Translations under genes and position numbers: made by a program
Assembly: GCA_910576855.1 (NCBI GenBank)
Contig: CAJTJP010000003.1
Location: forward strand, 62,001-126,000
DNA length: 64,000 nt
Source of the DNA: Erysipelotrichales bacterium
GTDB taxonomy: Bacteria > Bacillota_I > Bacilli_A > Erysipelotrichales > Erysipelotrichaceae
Reading direction: 5' to 3'
Shown here: piece after piece, positions 44,979 through 54,695 of the stretch
Position numbering within the stretch: position 1 is the first letter of the stretch
Layout: each line of letters begins with the position of its first letter
Notes under the pieces: model-generated
What the model was told of the DNA's origin: nothing
Database searches by the model: none
Seen by the model: the letters and a program-made list of their open reading frames with translations, nothing else

Positions 44979-45306
44979 ACACTCTTTCCTTTCTTTTTCG
45001 TCTACAAACGTAGAGTTTTTTAAACAGGTGATATTAGCTCTAAAACCCCTGTTTTTTTATGCGTAAATGTACATTTTACTTCTTTCATATGTTCTTTCTA
45101 AAACTCTACTTATGTAGACAAAACATACCATTTACACTCTTATTCTACTTTATTTTTATCTGTAGCTCATTTATGACCTCCTTTATTGTCTACCACAACA
45201 AAACAAGACCTGAAGGGTATAATAAAAAAATACCTTCAGATCTTGCCTAATTGAATAGTAACAAATCTTATACATATATTCTAACCGCTTTCATTGCTTT
45301 TTGCAA
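44979..45306 (-). promoter_or_regulatory. Promoter, cre site, leader hairpin and two palindromes of the EEP-GH20 gene
   Basis: TTGCAA (45301-45306), 17-nt spacer, TAGAAT (45278-45283). A cre-like site ATGAAAGCGGTTAGAA (minus strand, 45279-45294) fits the CcpA consensus WTGNNARCGNWWWCAW at all but one base and covers the spacer and -10, so glucose repression is predicted. Downstream in the leader are a long terminator-like hairpin (45204-45245, CAAGA...TCTTG, then TTTT), palindrome TCTAC-TTAT-GTAGA at 45105-45118, a hairpin at about 45020-45055, and palindrome TCTAC-AAAC-GTAGA at 45001-45014, 22 nt before the ATG. These are the same palindromes as at the giant surface genes. Confidence 0.7.
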
Positions 45307-45399
45307 CAGTTATTTTAAAAATCTTGCATTAAACAGCAAAATTTTTATATCCCGATGTGTCTGCTGAACAGCCTTGATTTTCTATATAAAATATCCATA

Positions 45400-45420
45400 A
45401 AAAAAGTGCCATATAGGCAC
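45400..45420 (-). terminator. Terminator of the spoIIQ-like gene
   Basis: GTGCC-ATATA-GGCAC (45406-45420), followed on the minus strand by seven T. Confidence 0.9.
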
Positions 45421-45423
45421 CGA

Positions 45424-46047
45424 TTACTTTAATTCCTGTAAGCTCTTATCATAGATGGATTCAGGATCAATAAATTGTCCGCCTTTTTCAACTACGATAT
45501 GGACATGATTGCCTAAATCCTTATTATAGATATTTGTTGATGCCAAAGAAATCGCATCACCTTGTTTTACTTGATCCTTTACTTGAAAACGAACATCCTT
45601 TAAGCTTTGATACGTTATCAACAAATCATCACTCTTTATTGTACAGGAATGACCGAATAACGGATCATCCTTGACATCAACGACCTCACCGCTGAAAATC
45701 GCTGTTACATCAAAAGCCTCCTTGTTGAAAGCATAATCAATCCCTTGATTTCCGCGATAAGTGCCTTCAAACTTAGTCATTGACGGAATTTCAGAAGACT
45801 GTCCGTCATAAAAATCCAATACGATGCTTGCCTCTACCGTATAAGGACGCTTTGCTTTTTCACTTTGCGCAGGCAGAGTGATTACCGGAACATTCACCGC
45901 TTCAATACTGACCGGAGTATCAGTCGCTCCTTCATCATGCGGTACCAATAAATAGGATATCCCTGCCGCGGCAACTGCCAAAATCAGAGACATTGCACCG
46001 ATGACGGCCGCTTTTCTATGACTGCTTTTCTTTGTATAGCTATACAT
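45424..46047 (-). CDS. spoIIQ: SpoIIQ-like M23-family protein, 207 aa
   Basis: Forespore membrane protein: one membrane helix (about residues 15-37) then a LytM/M23 domain. SpoIIQ pairs with SpoIIIAH across the septum during engulfment. The usual first metal-ligand motif HxGxD reads GNQGIDYAF here, with Asn in place of His, while the final HVHI pair is kept, so it is probably not an active endopeptidase, as in Bacillus subtilis SpoIIQ. It directly follows spoIID. The ATG at 46047 has AGAGGTGAT; the open frame begins at a GTG three codons upstream. Confidence 0.85.
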   Translation of the reverse strand: MYSYTKKSSHRKAAVIGAMSLILAVAAAGISYLLVPHDEGATDTPVSIEAVNVPVITLPAQSEKAKRPYTVEASIVLDFYDGQSSEIPSMTKFEGTYRGNQGIDYAFNKEAFDVTAIFSGEVVDVKDDPLFGHSCTIKSDDLLITYQSLKDVRFQVKDQVKQGDAISLASTNIYNKDLGNHVHIVVEKGGQFIDPESIYDKSLQELK

Positions 46048-46095
46048 TTTTATCACCTCTATGAGTGATTATTCCCGTTTTAAGGGTGTTTATAC

Positions 46096-47046
46096 CTAAA
46101 GCGCTGTGATTTCAACATCGGTGTAATAATGCTTTAATATTTTCTTATAATCATAGCCTGCTTCCGCCATTGCCTTGGCACCGTATTGAGACATTCCGAT
46201 ACCATGTCCAAAGCCCTCAGTCGTAATATGAACAGTTTGTTTGTTCAGCTTAATTTCAAATGCACTTGATCTTAAGGACAGCGCTTCTCTGATTTCTCTG
46301 CCGCTGAATTTTATCCCGTCAATCACGATGGATTTTACATAGCCGTTTTTATAATATTCCGGCTTGCCGATACTTTTCACAGTGTTTTGAAAACCAAGCA
46401 CATTTGAAAAATCAACCAAAGAAAATTCCTTTGTCTGCGTATTGAGCGCAACGGACTTATCCCAAGCACTTTCGACACTGCGCAGATACGGTGACGAATT
46501 GCTCCAATAGTCCTCCGAATTATTTGTATAGCCGTTACAGGAGGAAAAAAATGCAGCCGTAATCAATTCCCCTTGATAAGTAAGCACCTCGCCCTGTGTT
46601 TCCGTTACTGCTTCCTCAATCCGCTTTTTATTTTCATCATAGCTTTCCTTCCAAACCTGCTTCAGCTGCGAATCATCTTGGAATACTTGTGAAGCCGTTG
46701 TATCATCCACTTCAAAATTACGCTTTGCGACAAAGGTTCTTGCCGCTACCGCCTGTGCTTTTAACGCTTCCTTCGCAAAGGAAGCCGGCATTTCACTTCC
46801 TACCACACCGATCAAATATTCCTCAAGCTCTATTGTGACATCCTTACCGTTGCTTCTTTTGATATGTACGAGCTGTTTCTTTTCTTTTTTGCTCTCTTTC
46901 GTATCATCACCTTTGGGCTGAACTCCTTCCGCTGTTTTTGTCTCCTTATCCTTCAATGATCTTTCCTCACGATTTAAATGCAGCCACATAAAGCACGAGA
47001 TAAACAGACATGCAAAGATAAAACAAATACGCATCAGCAGTTTCAA
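46096..47046 (-). CDS. spoIID: Stage II sporulation protein D
   Basis: Peptidoglycan lytic transglycosylase of engulfment, 316 residues. N-terminal anchor, then the SpoIID domain: ELEEYLIGVVGSEMPASFAK (catalytic Glu in the SEMP context), ALKAQAVAARTFVAKRN, the AAFFSSCNGYTNNSEDYW stretch, and GFGHGIGMSQYGAKAMA at the C-terminus. Start taken as TTG at 47046, eight nt after AAGGTGATG; an ATG four codons in is the alternative. It is followed after 48 nt by spoIIQ, the conserved gene order in spore-formers. Confidence 0.93.
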   Translation of the reverse strand: MKLLMRICFIFACLFISCFMWLHLNREERSLKDKETKTAEGVQPKGDDTKESKKEKKQLVHIKRSNGKDVTIELEEYLIGVVGSEMPASFAKEALKAQAVAARTFVAKRNFEVDDTTASQVFQDDSQLKQVWKESYDENKKRIEEAVTETQGEVLTYQGELITAAFFSSCNGYTNNSEDYWSNSSPYLRSVESAWDKSVALNTQTKEFSLVDFSNVLGFQNTVKSIGKPEYYKNGYVKSIVIDGIKFSGREIREALSLRSSAFEIKLNKQTVHITTEGFGHGIGMSQYGAKAMAEAGYDYKKILKHYYTDVEITAL

Positions 47047-47095
47047 AAAGCATCACCTTCATCAAATTGTATGAAAGCGATGCTTCTTTTATGCG

Positions 47096-48685
47096 TTATT
47101 TATTGTTTTCCTTCTGCTTCTGCGCCTGTATCCTTCGTCTGAATTCCGTCGGTGATACCTCAAAGAAACGCTTAAACAGCTTATTGAAATAGAATTGATC
47201 GTCATAGCCGACCGCATAAGCCGCCTCCTTGATCATAATATGCGGATTCCCGAGCAACTCTCTTGCCTTGTGCATCTTTTTCTCATTTACATAATAAATC
47301 AGATTCTTACCGGTTTGATTTTTAAACATACGACTCAAATAGCTTTCATTGATTCCGAAATGTGTTGCCAGCATTTTTAATGTGATTTTTTGCGTATAAT
47401 TGTTTTCAACAAAATTGATGATTTCGGTAATATCCTTACCATATCGATTACTGCGCTCATCCTTCAGCCATTCCTCGATACGCTCATAGACATCAAGCAG
47501 TAATTCATCAAGCTGTGCTATTGTCTCACAGTTCTGTATCGCATGAATTCCCTCTTGAAAGCTGAAGCTTAATTTGATTCCCTTATTTAATTCATTTCCT
47601 TCCATATTGTTAAGAATAAATATTTCATAATCCAACAGATTTTGCGGTGAAATCAAATGCTCCTTGGCATAGGTCATAATTTCCTGATGAATATGACGAA
47701 CCTCATTAAAATCACGAATGTTTACCGCCTCAAGCAGTCGCGTATGAAAATCAATGCTTTCCAGTGTCAGGGTTTGAAAGCCTGCAGCTTCGCTAAGCTG
47801 AATCAAGGCATCACAGCCGACATAAAAACGCATTTCATGCTGCTTCAGCAGTGAGCTGAAAATTTTAAATAAGGAGCTTAATTGATTGTTTTTATCACTG
47901 ATTGTGATTGATATCGGTAAGCTTAAGCATTGTGTGATATTTCGCATAATCGTATGACACGTTTTAATCAGCATCGCTCTGTCACAGCCTTTAAATAAGA
48001 TTGCACCTGAATGATTCGTAATAAAGCTGATAACATAGGTATGAGAATCAGGAATACTGCTTTCCAGCATTTCCTGCAGATGTCTGCGTATTTCCTCATG
48101 TGCCTCATGATGACTTTGATAGTATTCGTTGATATGATCGACACGAAAATAAATAAGCTCATAGGTATCTCTGAAAGGATCGAATAATGAGGATTGAAGC
48201 AAAGCAGCTATTTTATCATCTGCGATTGCCAAATGATTTTTCACAAGAATCAGATAATGGCGTAAATAATCTGCAGCGGCACTGTATCGCTTATCTCTCT
48301 TTCGCTTTATTCGACAATAAGGCTTTGCCTCCTCAATTACTTGCTTTAATGTTTCCTTACGAAGTGTTTGCTTCAGCAGGTAATCAAAAGCTCCTGCCTT
48401 CATTGCACCGCGCACAGAACGATAATCCGCCGCTTGACTGATGACAATGACTTGGGCTCCTTTATTGCTCCTTTTGATTTGTTGAATAAATTGAATTCCG
48501 TTGCAGTCTTTTAACTCTACATCGGTTATTACGATTTCAGGTGAAGCTTCCTCGAAAATGCGCATTGCTTCCTCGGCATTTTCAGCTAATGCCAATACTG
48601 CACAGTCTAATGATTTCCAATCCAGCATGTGCTTTATATTGGTTCTGACTATCGCTTCATCGTCTACAATCATCACACGATACAT
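47096..48685 (-). CDS. Orphan AraC-type response regulator (YesN class), 529 aa
   Basis: An N-terminal receiver domain (residues 1-120; acidic DD pocket in VMIVDDEA, phosphoacceptor Asp55 in IVITDVELKD, conserved Lys in YLLKQT), a long middle region (about 120-420) without a recognised family, and a C-terminal AraC-type double helix-turn-helix (LKMLATHFGINESYLSRMFK and IKEAAYAVGYDDQFYFNKLF). YesN-class regulators usually pair with a YesM-type kinase and control sugar uptake genes, but no kinase or transporter is adjacent. RBS GGAGGAAGC. Confidence 0.92.
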   Translation of the reverse strand: MYRVMIVDDEAIVRTNIKHMLDWKSLDCAVLALAENAEEAMRIFEEASPEIVITDVELKDCNGIQFIQQIKRSNKGAQVIVISQAADYRSVRGAMKAGAFDYLLKQTLRKETLKQVIEEAKPYCRIKRKRDKRYSAAADYLRHYLILVKNHLAIADDKIAALLQSSLFDPFRDTYELIYFRVDHINEYYQSHHEAHEEIRRHLQEMLESSIPDSHTYVISFITNHSGAILFKGCDRAMLIKTCHTIMRNITQCLSLPISITISDKNNQLSSLFKIFSSLLKQHEMRFYVGCDALIQLSEAAGFQTLTLESIDFHTRLLEAVNIRDFNEVRHIHQEIMTYAKEHLISPQNLLDYEIFILNNMEGNELNKGIKLSFSFQEGIHAIQNCETIAQLDELLLDVYERIEEWLKDERSNRYGKDITEIINFVENNYTQKITLKMLATHFGINESYLSRMFKNQTGKNLIYYVNEKKMHKARELLGNPHIMIKEAAYAVGYDDQFYFNKLFKRFFEVSPTEFRRRIQAQKQKENNK

Positions 48686-48752
48686 ATGCTTCCTCCAAAC
48701 AACATCCGATTAAGGATGCTTCTTTACACACTTGCGTTAGATTCTTTTTTTA

Positions 48753-48956
48753 TTAAAATCCGTTAAAAACAGTTAGGGTCATGATCAGCTGTGCTACCAA
48801 ATACCCGAGTGCCATTGAGCTCAATATGAGCAATGCCTGTACCTTCATTGGTTTTCTGATGTCGCAAAAGCGTTCAAACTTTACACAGCTCAGTGCGAAA
48901 AAGCTTACCGCGATACAAATTAAATGTATGCTTAATTGTAAAATTGTATAGGTCAT
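48753..48956 (-). CDS. DUF1146 (YwzB-like) membrane protein, 67 aa
   Basis: Two membrane helices (about residues 4-24 and 38-62) around a short basic loop (CVKFERFCDIRKPMKVQ). This matches the small DUF1146 family, which in Bacillus lies near spoIID as well. Function unknown. RBS CGGAGGG. A gap of 67 nt leads to the response regulator gene. Confidence 0.75.
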   Translation of the reverse strand: MTYTILQLSIHLICIAVSFFALSCVKFERFCDIRKPMKVQALLILSSMALGYLVAQLIMTLTVFNGF

Positions 48957-49010
48957 ATTTCCCTCCGTATTGTGTATGAATTTGACACTGCACCGACAGC
49001 ACCTGTGCAG

Positions 49011-49403
49011 TTATTCATCTGTTTCATTCTCATAATAATCATCAAGCTCATTATCATCATAAATATATCGATGAAATAAGAAGGATAATGCGCTCATGAT
49101 AAAATCATTTATTACAACATAAAGCAAAAGCTTCCATGAGGTTATAAACGGAATACATAGATAAAAGGCAGCAATCGCAACCAAATAAATTTTTATCCGC
49201 TGTGTTTCTGTATTGAGCTGTTCCTCGCGAATTGCATATAGGATTTCCTTTTCATCGATTTTCAACAATAATGCCGCTGCATCAAGAAAAACCAGCAATG
49301 CCCATATTATCATCGATTCGCGTTCATACAGCATTACCAGAAACGGTAAAGCTATTAAATTTAAGATGCAGATATACTCTGTATGAATTAATAGTTTCCT
49401 CAT
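49011..49403 (-). CDS. Small polytopic membrane protein, 130 aa
   Basis: Four hydrophobic segments (about residues 10-25, 30-47, 70-88 and 90-112) and an acidic C-terminus (DDNELDDYYENETDE). It lies 54 nt upstream of the DUF1146 gene on the same strand, so co-transcription is plausible. No family recognised. Confidence 0.7.
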   Translation of the reverse strand: MRKLLIHTEYICILNLIALPFLVMLYERESMIIWALLVFLDAAALLLKIDEKEILYAIREEQLNTETQRIKIYLVAIAAFYLCIPFITSWKLLLYVVINDFIMSALSFLFHRYIYDDNELDDYYENETDE

Positions 49404-49487
49404 TTGATACGCCTGCCTTTGATGACTTCATTATATCACATTTTTTTATTGCTTCGCAAACATAGCGAAGAAAATGCTAAAGTAAGA

Positions 49488-49515
49488 TAAGAAAAGGTCG
49501 TAGTGTTACGACCTT
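49488..49515 (-). terminator. Terminator of the 1729-residue surface gene
   Basis: AAGGTCGTA (49494-49502) / TACGACCTT (49507-49515), followed on the minus strand by TTTTC. It overlaps the stop codon. A further hairpin CTTCGC / GCGAAG lies at 49452-49470. Confidence 0.85.
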
Positions 49516-52500
49516 GCTTTTAGTTTGTAGGATAAATAGAGGAGTATTCCGGCAGCAGTTAAAAGAATAGCAGTATAAAGAGCTGTACTTGTGTTGTCTC
49601 CTGTGCTTGCTCCGCCCATGCTTGTCGCAGGATTGTATTGGCCTTTTACTGATGTATCATTATCATTAGGTTCATTAGGCTCACTGAAATCCATAGTATC
49701 GTATGGAAAATCACCATCCACATTCTTTCCCGGTTTCCATTCCTTGATTTCAATGATGTTTTTATCAGGCTTACCGTCTCCGTCATCGTCAACATTCACA
49801 TCAGGAATACCGTCTCCTGTGCTGTCGATGTCGATATCGGGGATTCCGTCACCATCAATATCAATATTGATATCAGGTTCTCCGTCATCATCTAAATCTA
49901 TGTTGATATCTGGGAATCCATCTCCGTCTGAATCAATATTGATCTCCGGCTTGATGTCATTCTTTCCGATACTGTCATAAGTAAACTTACCTGAATTATA
50001 ATCCTTCTTTGGCTTCCATTCATGGATTCCTACAATATTGACACTTGGTGTTTCCCCATCCTTTGAGATATTGATATGCGGCTTGAAATCTCCTATATTA
50101 TCGATGTTGATATTAGGGATTCCATCGTTATCCGTATCAACATTAATTACTGCCTTAACGCTTGTACCTGTACAATATTCCTCAAGGATTCCGTTATCAG
50201 AATCTTGTTTCACACACTTTGTTGGTTTCCAATCGTTTTTCTTTAGAATCACTAGGTTAAGATCGGGTTTGCCGTCTTCGTCGGTATCGATGTTCAAATC
50301 AGGCTTGCCGTCGCCGTCGCTGTCGATATTCAAATCAGGGATACCGTCATTATTCCTATCCCCGTTGATTACGATCCATTTATTCGTTTCAGGGTCTTTC
50401 CATTTGATGTTTAAATCAGGACATCCATCACCATCAGGATCATTGAAATCCGGTTTACCGTCTTTGTCTACATCCACATCGATTTTCTTTAAGGTTACCT
50501 CATGACAGCTTTCGGTATTTGTGTTTCCTGCATTGTCGCTCGGTATTACGCATACCTTGTATTTGCCTACTGTTTCACTGATTGTGATTTTGGCTTTTTC
50601 ACTTGTGACTGCCAGTGTTCCGGCCTTGATTGGTTCCTCAGCTCCGTCTACAATTTTATATACCTTATATGCGATTTCTTTTGTGCCGCTTACCTTAAGG
50701 CTATCTTTAGAATCATCGGTTGTAATCTCAAACGCTGTTCCCGGCTTAAAGAAGATTCCGCCGCTTAGTTTATTGATGATATCTTGAAGTTTGTTGTTGG
50801 TATCCTTGGCTTTGATTCCTTTGACCTTTGGAGCTGTCTTATCGATCTTGATGATTTCCTGTTTCTCTTTTGTGATCGCTCCACTGTTCTTTTTCATCCA
50901 AAAGCTTTGGTTCGTTTCTCCCTCTTTTGTCACTGTGACTTGGTTTGGCTTCCATGTGCTTTGGTCTAACGATAGGTTACTATAATCACTGTGATCGCTG
51001 ATGATGTTCACATCCTTATTTGTCCATCCGCCTGTGTATAAGGTATTGCTTCCGTCATCTATCTCTAAATGATACCAATTATCCTGTATGTTCTCCTCTT
51101 TGACTTTCAGTGTTCCCTCTTTAAAGGTAAAGCTGTAATTTGGATAAGTCTTATTTAATGTGTTGGCGTCTCCCTTGATTGGATAAGTTCCTGCATTACT
51201 GTTTGTTTTCGCCGTAGTACTCAGCTTGATATCGTTCTCCTCTATGACATCCTGTACCCCATTCCATGATACTAACTGACTTCTGAAGTCTTGATAAGTT
51301 AATGTCGGATTCACTTCTCCTTTATACTTCTCTTTGTCATCAATGATGATTTCGATCGGTTTCGGCAACACCTGTACACTTATCGTTTTACTTAACGGTA
51401 CCTCTCCGTCTGCCGTTCTTGTCACCTTGATTTGGATATTTGTACTTCCGCTGTACTTCAATGCATCAAACTCCGCCTTGTTGCCGGTTACTGTCGCACT
51501 GGAGATATACGTTGTGTTGTCTACCTCAAACGTATAGTTCACATTGATGCTGCTTGAATCATCCTGTAGACTTCGAATTGTGAAATGATCGCCGTAGATG
51601 ATTTTTCCCGGTCGATTCAACGCCAATGTATTCTCATTCGGTCCCATGATGTGCATCATGCCGTCTGCTTCTGCCTTATTGTAGTTTCGATTCCCCGGCT
51701 TCTCTACATGCAGCGGAATATCTAACCCATTATCTCCGCTGTAGCTGTAATCAATATTCACTCCGTCATTCGTCCATGCGATCGATGTGCTGATTCCGCT
51801 GTCTATCGTTATAAAGTAATCTGTATCGTTTACTGTTACTCCTCCGGCATTACTTGAGATATCCTGTTCATTGATGACAGGCGTTACTGTTCCGTTTCCG
51901 CTTGTCGCATAGGTGATTCCCGCAAACGATATCGTTTGATTTGCCTTTGTGATATTGATCGCTATCTCTATCGTTTTATCACTGTAATTTCCTGTTGGAT
52001 CATGACTCGTTGCCTCTACGATTACCTTATCTATTTGACTCGGTGAGATACTCGCATTTAATACCGTTACTTCTCCTGTTGTACTGTCTACCGATATCAC
52101 ATCAGTCGGACTTCCTGCCTTTAAACGGTATGTTACTGTACTGCCTGTCGGATTCCCTGCCGTATATAATTGAATCGTTTTATTTGGTGCGTATACTTCA
52201 CTGATCGCATTATACTTGTTGCTTGTTTTAGGAAGCTCATTTCCTGCGCTGTCTGTATAGATGAAATTCTGTGTTCCCGCTGTGACTGTAAAGGTCAGCT
52301 CAGCGCTTGCGTTGGCCTGTCCTGCAGCTCCGCTTTTCTCTGCGACGATCGTGACCGTTCCTACCCCGTTGATCGTTATCGCTCCGCTGCTTGAATTCAC
52401 TGTGATTACATTTGTTGAGCCATCCTTGATTCGATAAGTGACAGGATTATTATTGGTGCTTCCTTTTACAGTCGCGTAGACCGTCACTCCTGTATCTGTT

Positions 52501-54695
52501 GCCTTCACACTCTTTGTCGTTATGATCGTATTTGAAGTACTGTTCTCATAAAACTTCAGATTCTCTGCCGCAGACATACCTACATTGATTGTGACAGGGA
52601 TTTCCTTTGTGCTCCAATTATCACTTACTGTTACTGTGATATGATAGCTGTTTACTCCTAAATTCGCTGTTGTCTTGATGACACCTGTATTTGGATCAAC
52701 ACTAAAGAAGCTCGCATTTCCTACTCCCGGCTTTAGACCATAATGATATGTCGTTGTGCTTCCGCCTATCGTATCGGGTGTACCGAGTGTTCCGTGTATC
52801 GTACCGATGATTCCCCCTGTTCTGACATTGGAATCAGAAGCAGTAAAGGTAGGAATCGTTGTATCTGATGAATTGGCATGCGGTGTTACACTTCCGTCTA
52901 CCTCTCGATAGATTACGATTTCTTTTTCAACAAAGGCTGAATTATAATTATCATTTCCCGTTGTCGGATCATCATCAACCGTTGCCCTTATCTTTACCTT
53001 ACCGAACGCATTGCTTCCTGTATAGGTAATCGCTCCTGTATCAGGATTAATTGAAATCAGTGATACATCACCACCCGTAATACTATAGGTTATCTTAGTC
53101 CCCGTACTTGGAGTCGCAGTCGCTGTTTCATTCCAAGCAGTAGCAGCATCTGCGATTGATTTCTTAGTAGTGCTCGGATCATCAAAGGCGATAGTCGGAT
53201 TTGTCTTTTCTACCGTAAATGAGGTACAAACCTTTTCTGTCGGATTACCGCTTGTATCCACAGGATCACCGTTCGCATCTACCGCAGTGATACAGAATTT
53301 ATAATTTCCTGCCTTTAACCCGCCGTTCACCAAATCAGGCGCTCCGCTTTTGATTTTCACATTGAGCGGTGTACTGCTTGAAGCACCATTCGCATCTAAG
53401 CCATCAATTTCAAAGTTTAGATACGAATTATCTCCATTAGCTTCCAGTGTATACGTCAACGGAGTTACACCGGTTGGACTTGCGGTAACCTTTCCTACTG
53501 ATTGCCCTGCGTTTACATTCTTACTGAATTCATAATCATTTCCTGCAGAAGCTCCGCTTTGCGGTGTTTTTGTATAAGACAGCTTATGCGGTTCAACGAC
53601 TTCAATATCCTTCATATCGGAAATCGGTGAGGATTTCGCAGCTCTGCCTGTCGTATCATCAAACTCCTCATTCGCTACTGCGATTTTATACTTTCCGACA
53701 GGTATTCCCGTTAAATCGAAATCATTATTATTTAACGCTTTGTAATAGAGAAGAGTAGTACCGGCATTATCAAAAACAAACACTGACAAGGTATCACTCG
53801 CTGTCGCATCTAATTGAATCGTTGAATCTTTGATTACTTTTTTACCTACTACTGACTTTCCGTTTCTTTTCATATCATTAAAGGCCACCGAATAAGCAGA
53901 ATCCGCATATCGAATTTTCAGCACTCCCGATCTTGGATCACTCGTTAAAGTATTCTTATGAATATCAGTATTTAAAACATATAATATATTACTATTTTCT
54001 AAATGAGAAACAATGATTGAGCTAGGTTTCAGCCATCCATACTGCGTAAACTGCCAATGATAGCTTATATAACTTGGATAAAGTGTTCCCCCTGATGATG
54101 AAGAATACACCTCCGCTATCGGATTATTCTTAATATATGCCGCATTAAACCAAATTCCTCTTACCTTATGAAACACGAAATCACTCAAGGTAAAATCATT
54201 CGGCAAGACAGCACTTCCGATTCTTCCCGAAATCATATCCGATGAAGTAGGCGTATAGACATGAGTTAGAGTAGCTGTCGCTTCTGTAATAGATTGTATT
54301 GCGGAATTCTCAAATGTATTCGCTGTAAGTGATGCAGAAAACACATTATCAAAGGCTTTTGTATAAGTATATAAAAGCGAATCACTTTTACCTGATGTCG
54401 CCGCCTTATAACGACAACCGGGAACATGATTATTGGATGAATTCGCAAAATTATCTGTGGAACTGTTACACACTTGACCGCTCCACTTAATAAACATCGC
54501 ATAATAGTTTCCGTTATCCTTGCTTACTTTCCAAGTGAGTTCACTTCCATCATTTCCGGTACCGACAATGACCTGATCGCCCTCTAAAAGAACATTTAGA
54601 TTCGTTGCCGCACTTATTGTTTTATTTAATCCGAAAAATCCGACAGATGCAAGACATATGACTGAAGCACCCGCGATCAAAAATTTTTTCCACAT
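49506..54695 (-). CDS. Giant sortase-anchored-type surface protein, 1729 aa
   Basis: Starts MWKKFLIAGAS (signal peptide 1-30); an in-frame TTG eight codons upstream lies on the ribosome binding site and is not used. Head domain about 30-260, opening like the DUF6273-type heads. Then beta repeats of cadherin/Ig type including the shared SYTKTPQSGASAG unit, MBG-like domains (IEIIIDDKEKYKGEVNPTL), and from about 1400 to 1675 the Asp-rich stalk of NIDxDGDGxPD units. The C-terminus has NPATSMGGASTGD, a hydrophobic helix and LKARS. The stalk is nearly identical to those of the other two giants, while the central repeats are its own. The first 206 nt are identical to window positions 1-206. Confidence 0.9.
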   Translation of the reverse strand: MWKKFLIAGASVICLASVGFFGLNKTISAATNLNVLLEGDQVIVGTGNDGSELTWKVSKDNGNYYAMFIKWSGQVCNSSTDNFANSSNNHVPGCRYKAATSGKSDSLLYTYTKAFDNVFSASLTANTFENSAIQSITEATATLTHVYTPTSSDMISGRIGSAVLPNDFTLSDFVFHKVRGIWFNAAYIKNNPIAEVYSSSSGGTLYPSYISYHWQFTQYGWLKPSSIIVSHLENSNILYVLNTDIHKNTLTSDPRSGVLKIRYADSAYSVAFNDMKRNGKSVVGKKVIKDSTIQLDATASDTLSVFVFDNAGTTLLYYKALNNNDFDLTGIPVGKYKIAVANEEFDDTTGRAAKSSPISDMKDIEVVEPHKLSYTKTPQSGASAGNDYEFSKNVNAGQSVGKVTASPTGVTPLTYTLEANGDNSYLNFEIDGLDANGASSSTPLNVKIKSGAPDLVNGGLKAGNYKFCITAVDANGDPVDTSGNPTEKVCTSFTVEKTNPTIAFDDPSTTKKSIADAATAWNETATATPSTGTKITYSITGGDVSLISINPDTGAITYTGSNAFGKVKIRATVDDDPTTGNDNYNSAFVEKEIVIYREVDGSVTPHANSSDTTIPTFTASDSNVRTGGIIGTIHGTLGTPDTIGGSTTTYHYGLKPGVGNASFFSVDPNTGVIKTTANLGVNSYHITVTVSDNWSTKEIPVTINVGMSAAENLKFYENSTSNTIITTKSVKATDTGVTVYATVKGSTNNNPVTYRIKDGSTNVITVNSSSGAITINGVGTVTIVAEKSGAAGQANASAELTFTVTAGTQNFIYTDSAGNELPKTSNKYNAISEVYAPNKTIQLYTAGNPTGSTVTYRLKAGSPTDVISVDSTTGEVTVLNASISPSQIDKVIVEATSHDPTGNYSDKTIEIAINITKANQTISFAGITYATSGNGTVTPVINEQDISSNAGGVTVNDTDYFITIDSGISTSIAWTNDGVNIDYSYSGDNGLDIPLHVEKPGNRNYNKAEADGMMHIMGPNENTLALNRPGKIIYGDHFTIRSLQDDSSSINVNYTFEVDNTTYISSATVTGNKAEFDALKYSGSTNIQIKVTRTADGEVPLSKTISVQVLPKPIEIIIDDKEKYKGEVNPTLTYQDFRSQLVSWNGVQDVIEENDIKLSTTAKTNSNAGTYPIKGDANTLNKTYPNYSFTFKEGTLKVKEENIQDNWYHLEIDDGSNTLYTGGWTNKDVNIISDHSDYSNLSLDQSTWKPNQVTVTKEGETNQSFWMKKNSGAITKEKQEIIKIDKTAPKVKGIKAKDTNNKLQDIINKLSGGIFFKPGTAFEITTDDSKDSLKVSGTKEIAYKVYKIVDGAEEPIKAGTLAVTSEKAKITISETVGKYKVCVIPSDNAGNTNTESCHEVTLKKIDVDVDKDGKPDFNDPDGDGCPDLNIKWKDPETNKWIVINGDRNNDGIPDLNIDSDGDGKPDLNIDTDEDGKPDLNLVILKKNDWKPTKCVKQDSDNGILEEYCTGTSVKAVINVDTDNDGIPNINIDNIGDFKPHINISKDGETPSVNIVGIHEWKPKKDYNSGKFTYDSIGKNDIKPEINIDSDGDGFPDINIDLDDDGEPDINIDIDGDGIPDIDIDSTGDGIPDVNVDDDGDGKPDKNIIEIKEWKPGKNVDGDFPYDTMDFSEPNEPNDNDTSVKGQYNPATSMGGASTGDNTSTALYTAILLTAAGILLYLSYKLKARS

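Noticed and set aside
45059-45250. 63-codon hydrophobic frame opposite the EEP-GH20 leader
   Set aside because: It covers the palindrome and leader hairpin on the other strand and has no ribosome binding site; its Phe/Leu content follows from T-rich DNA.
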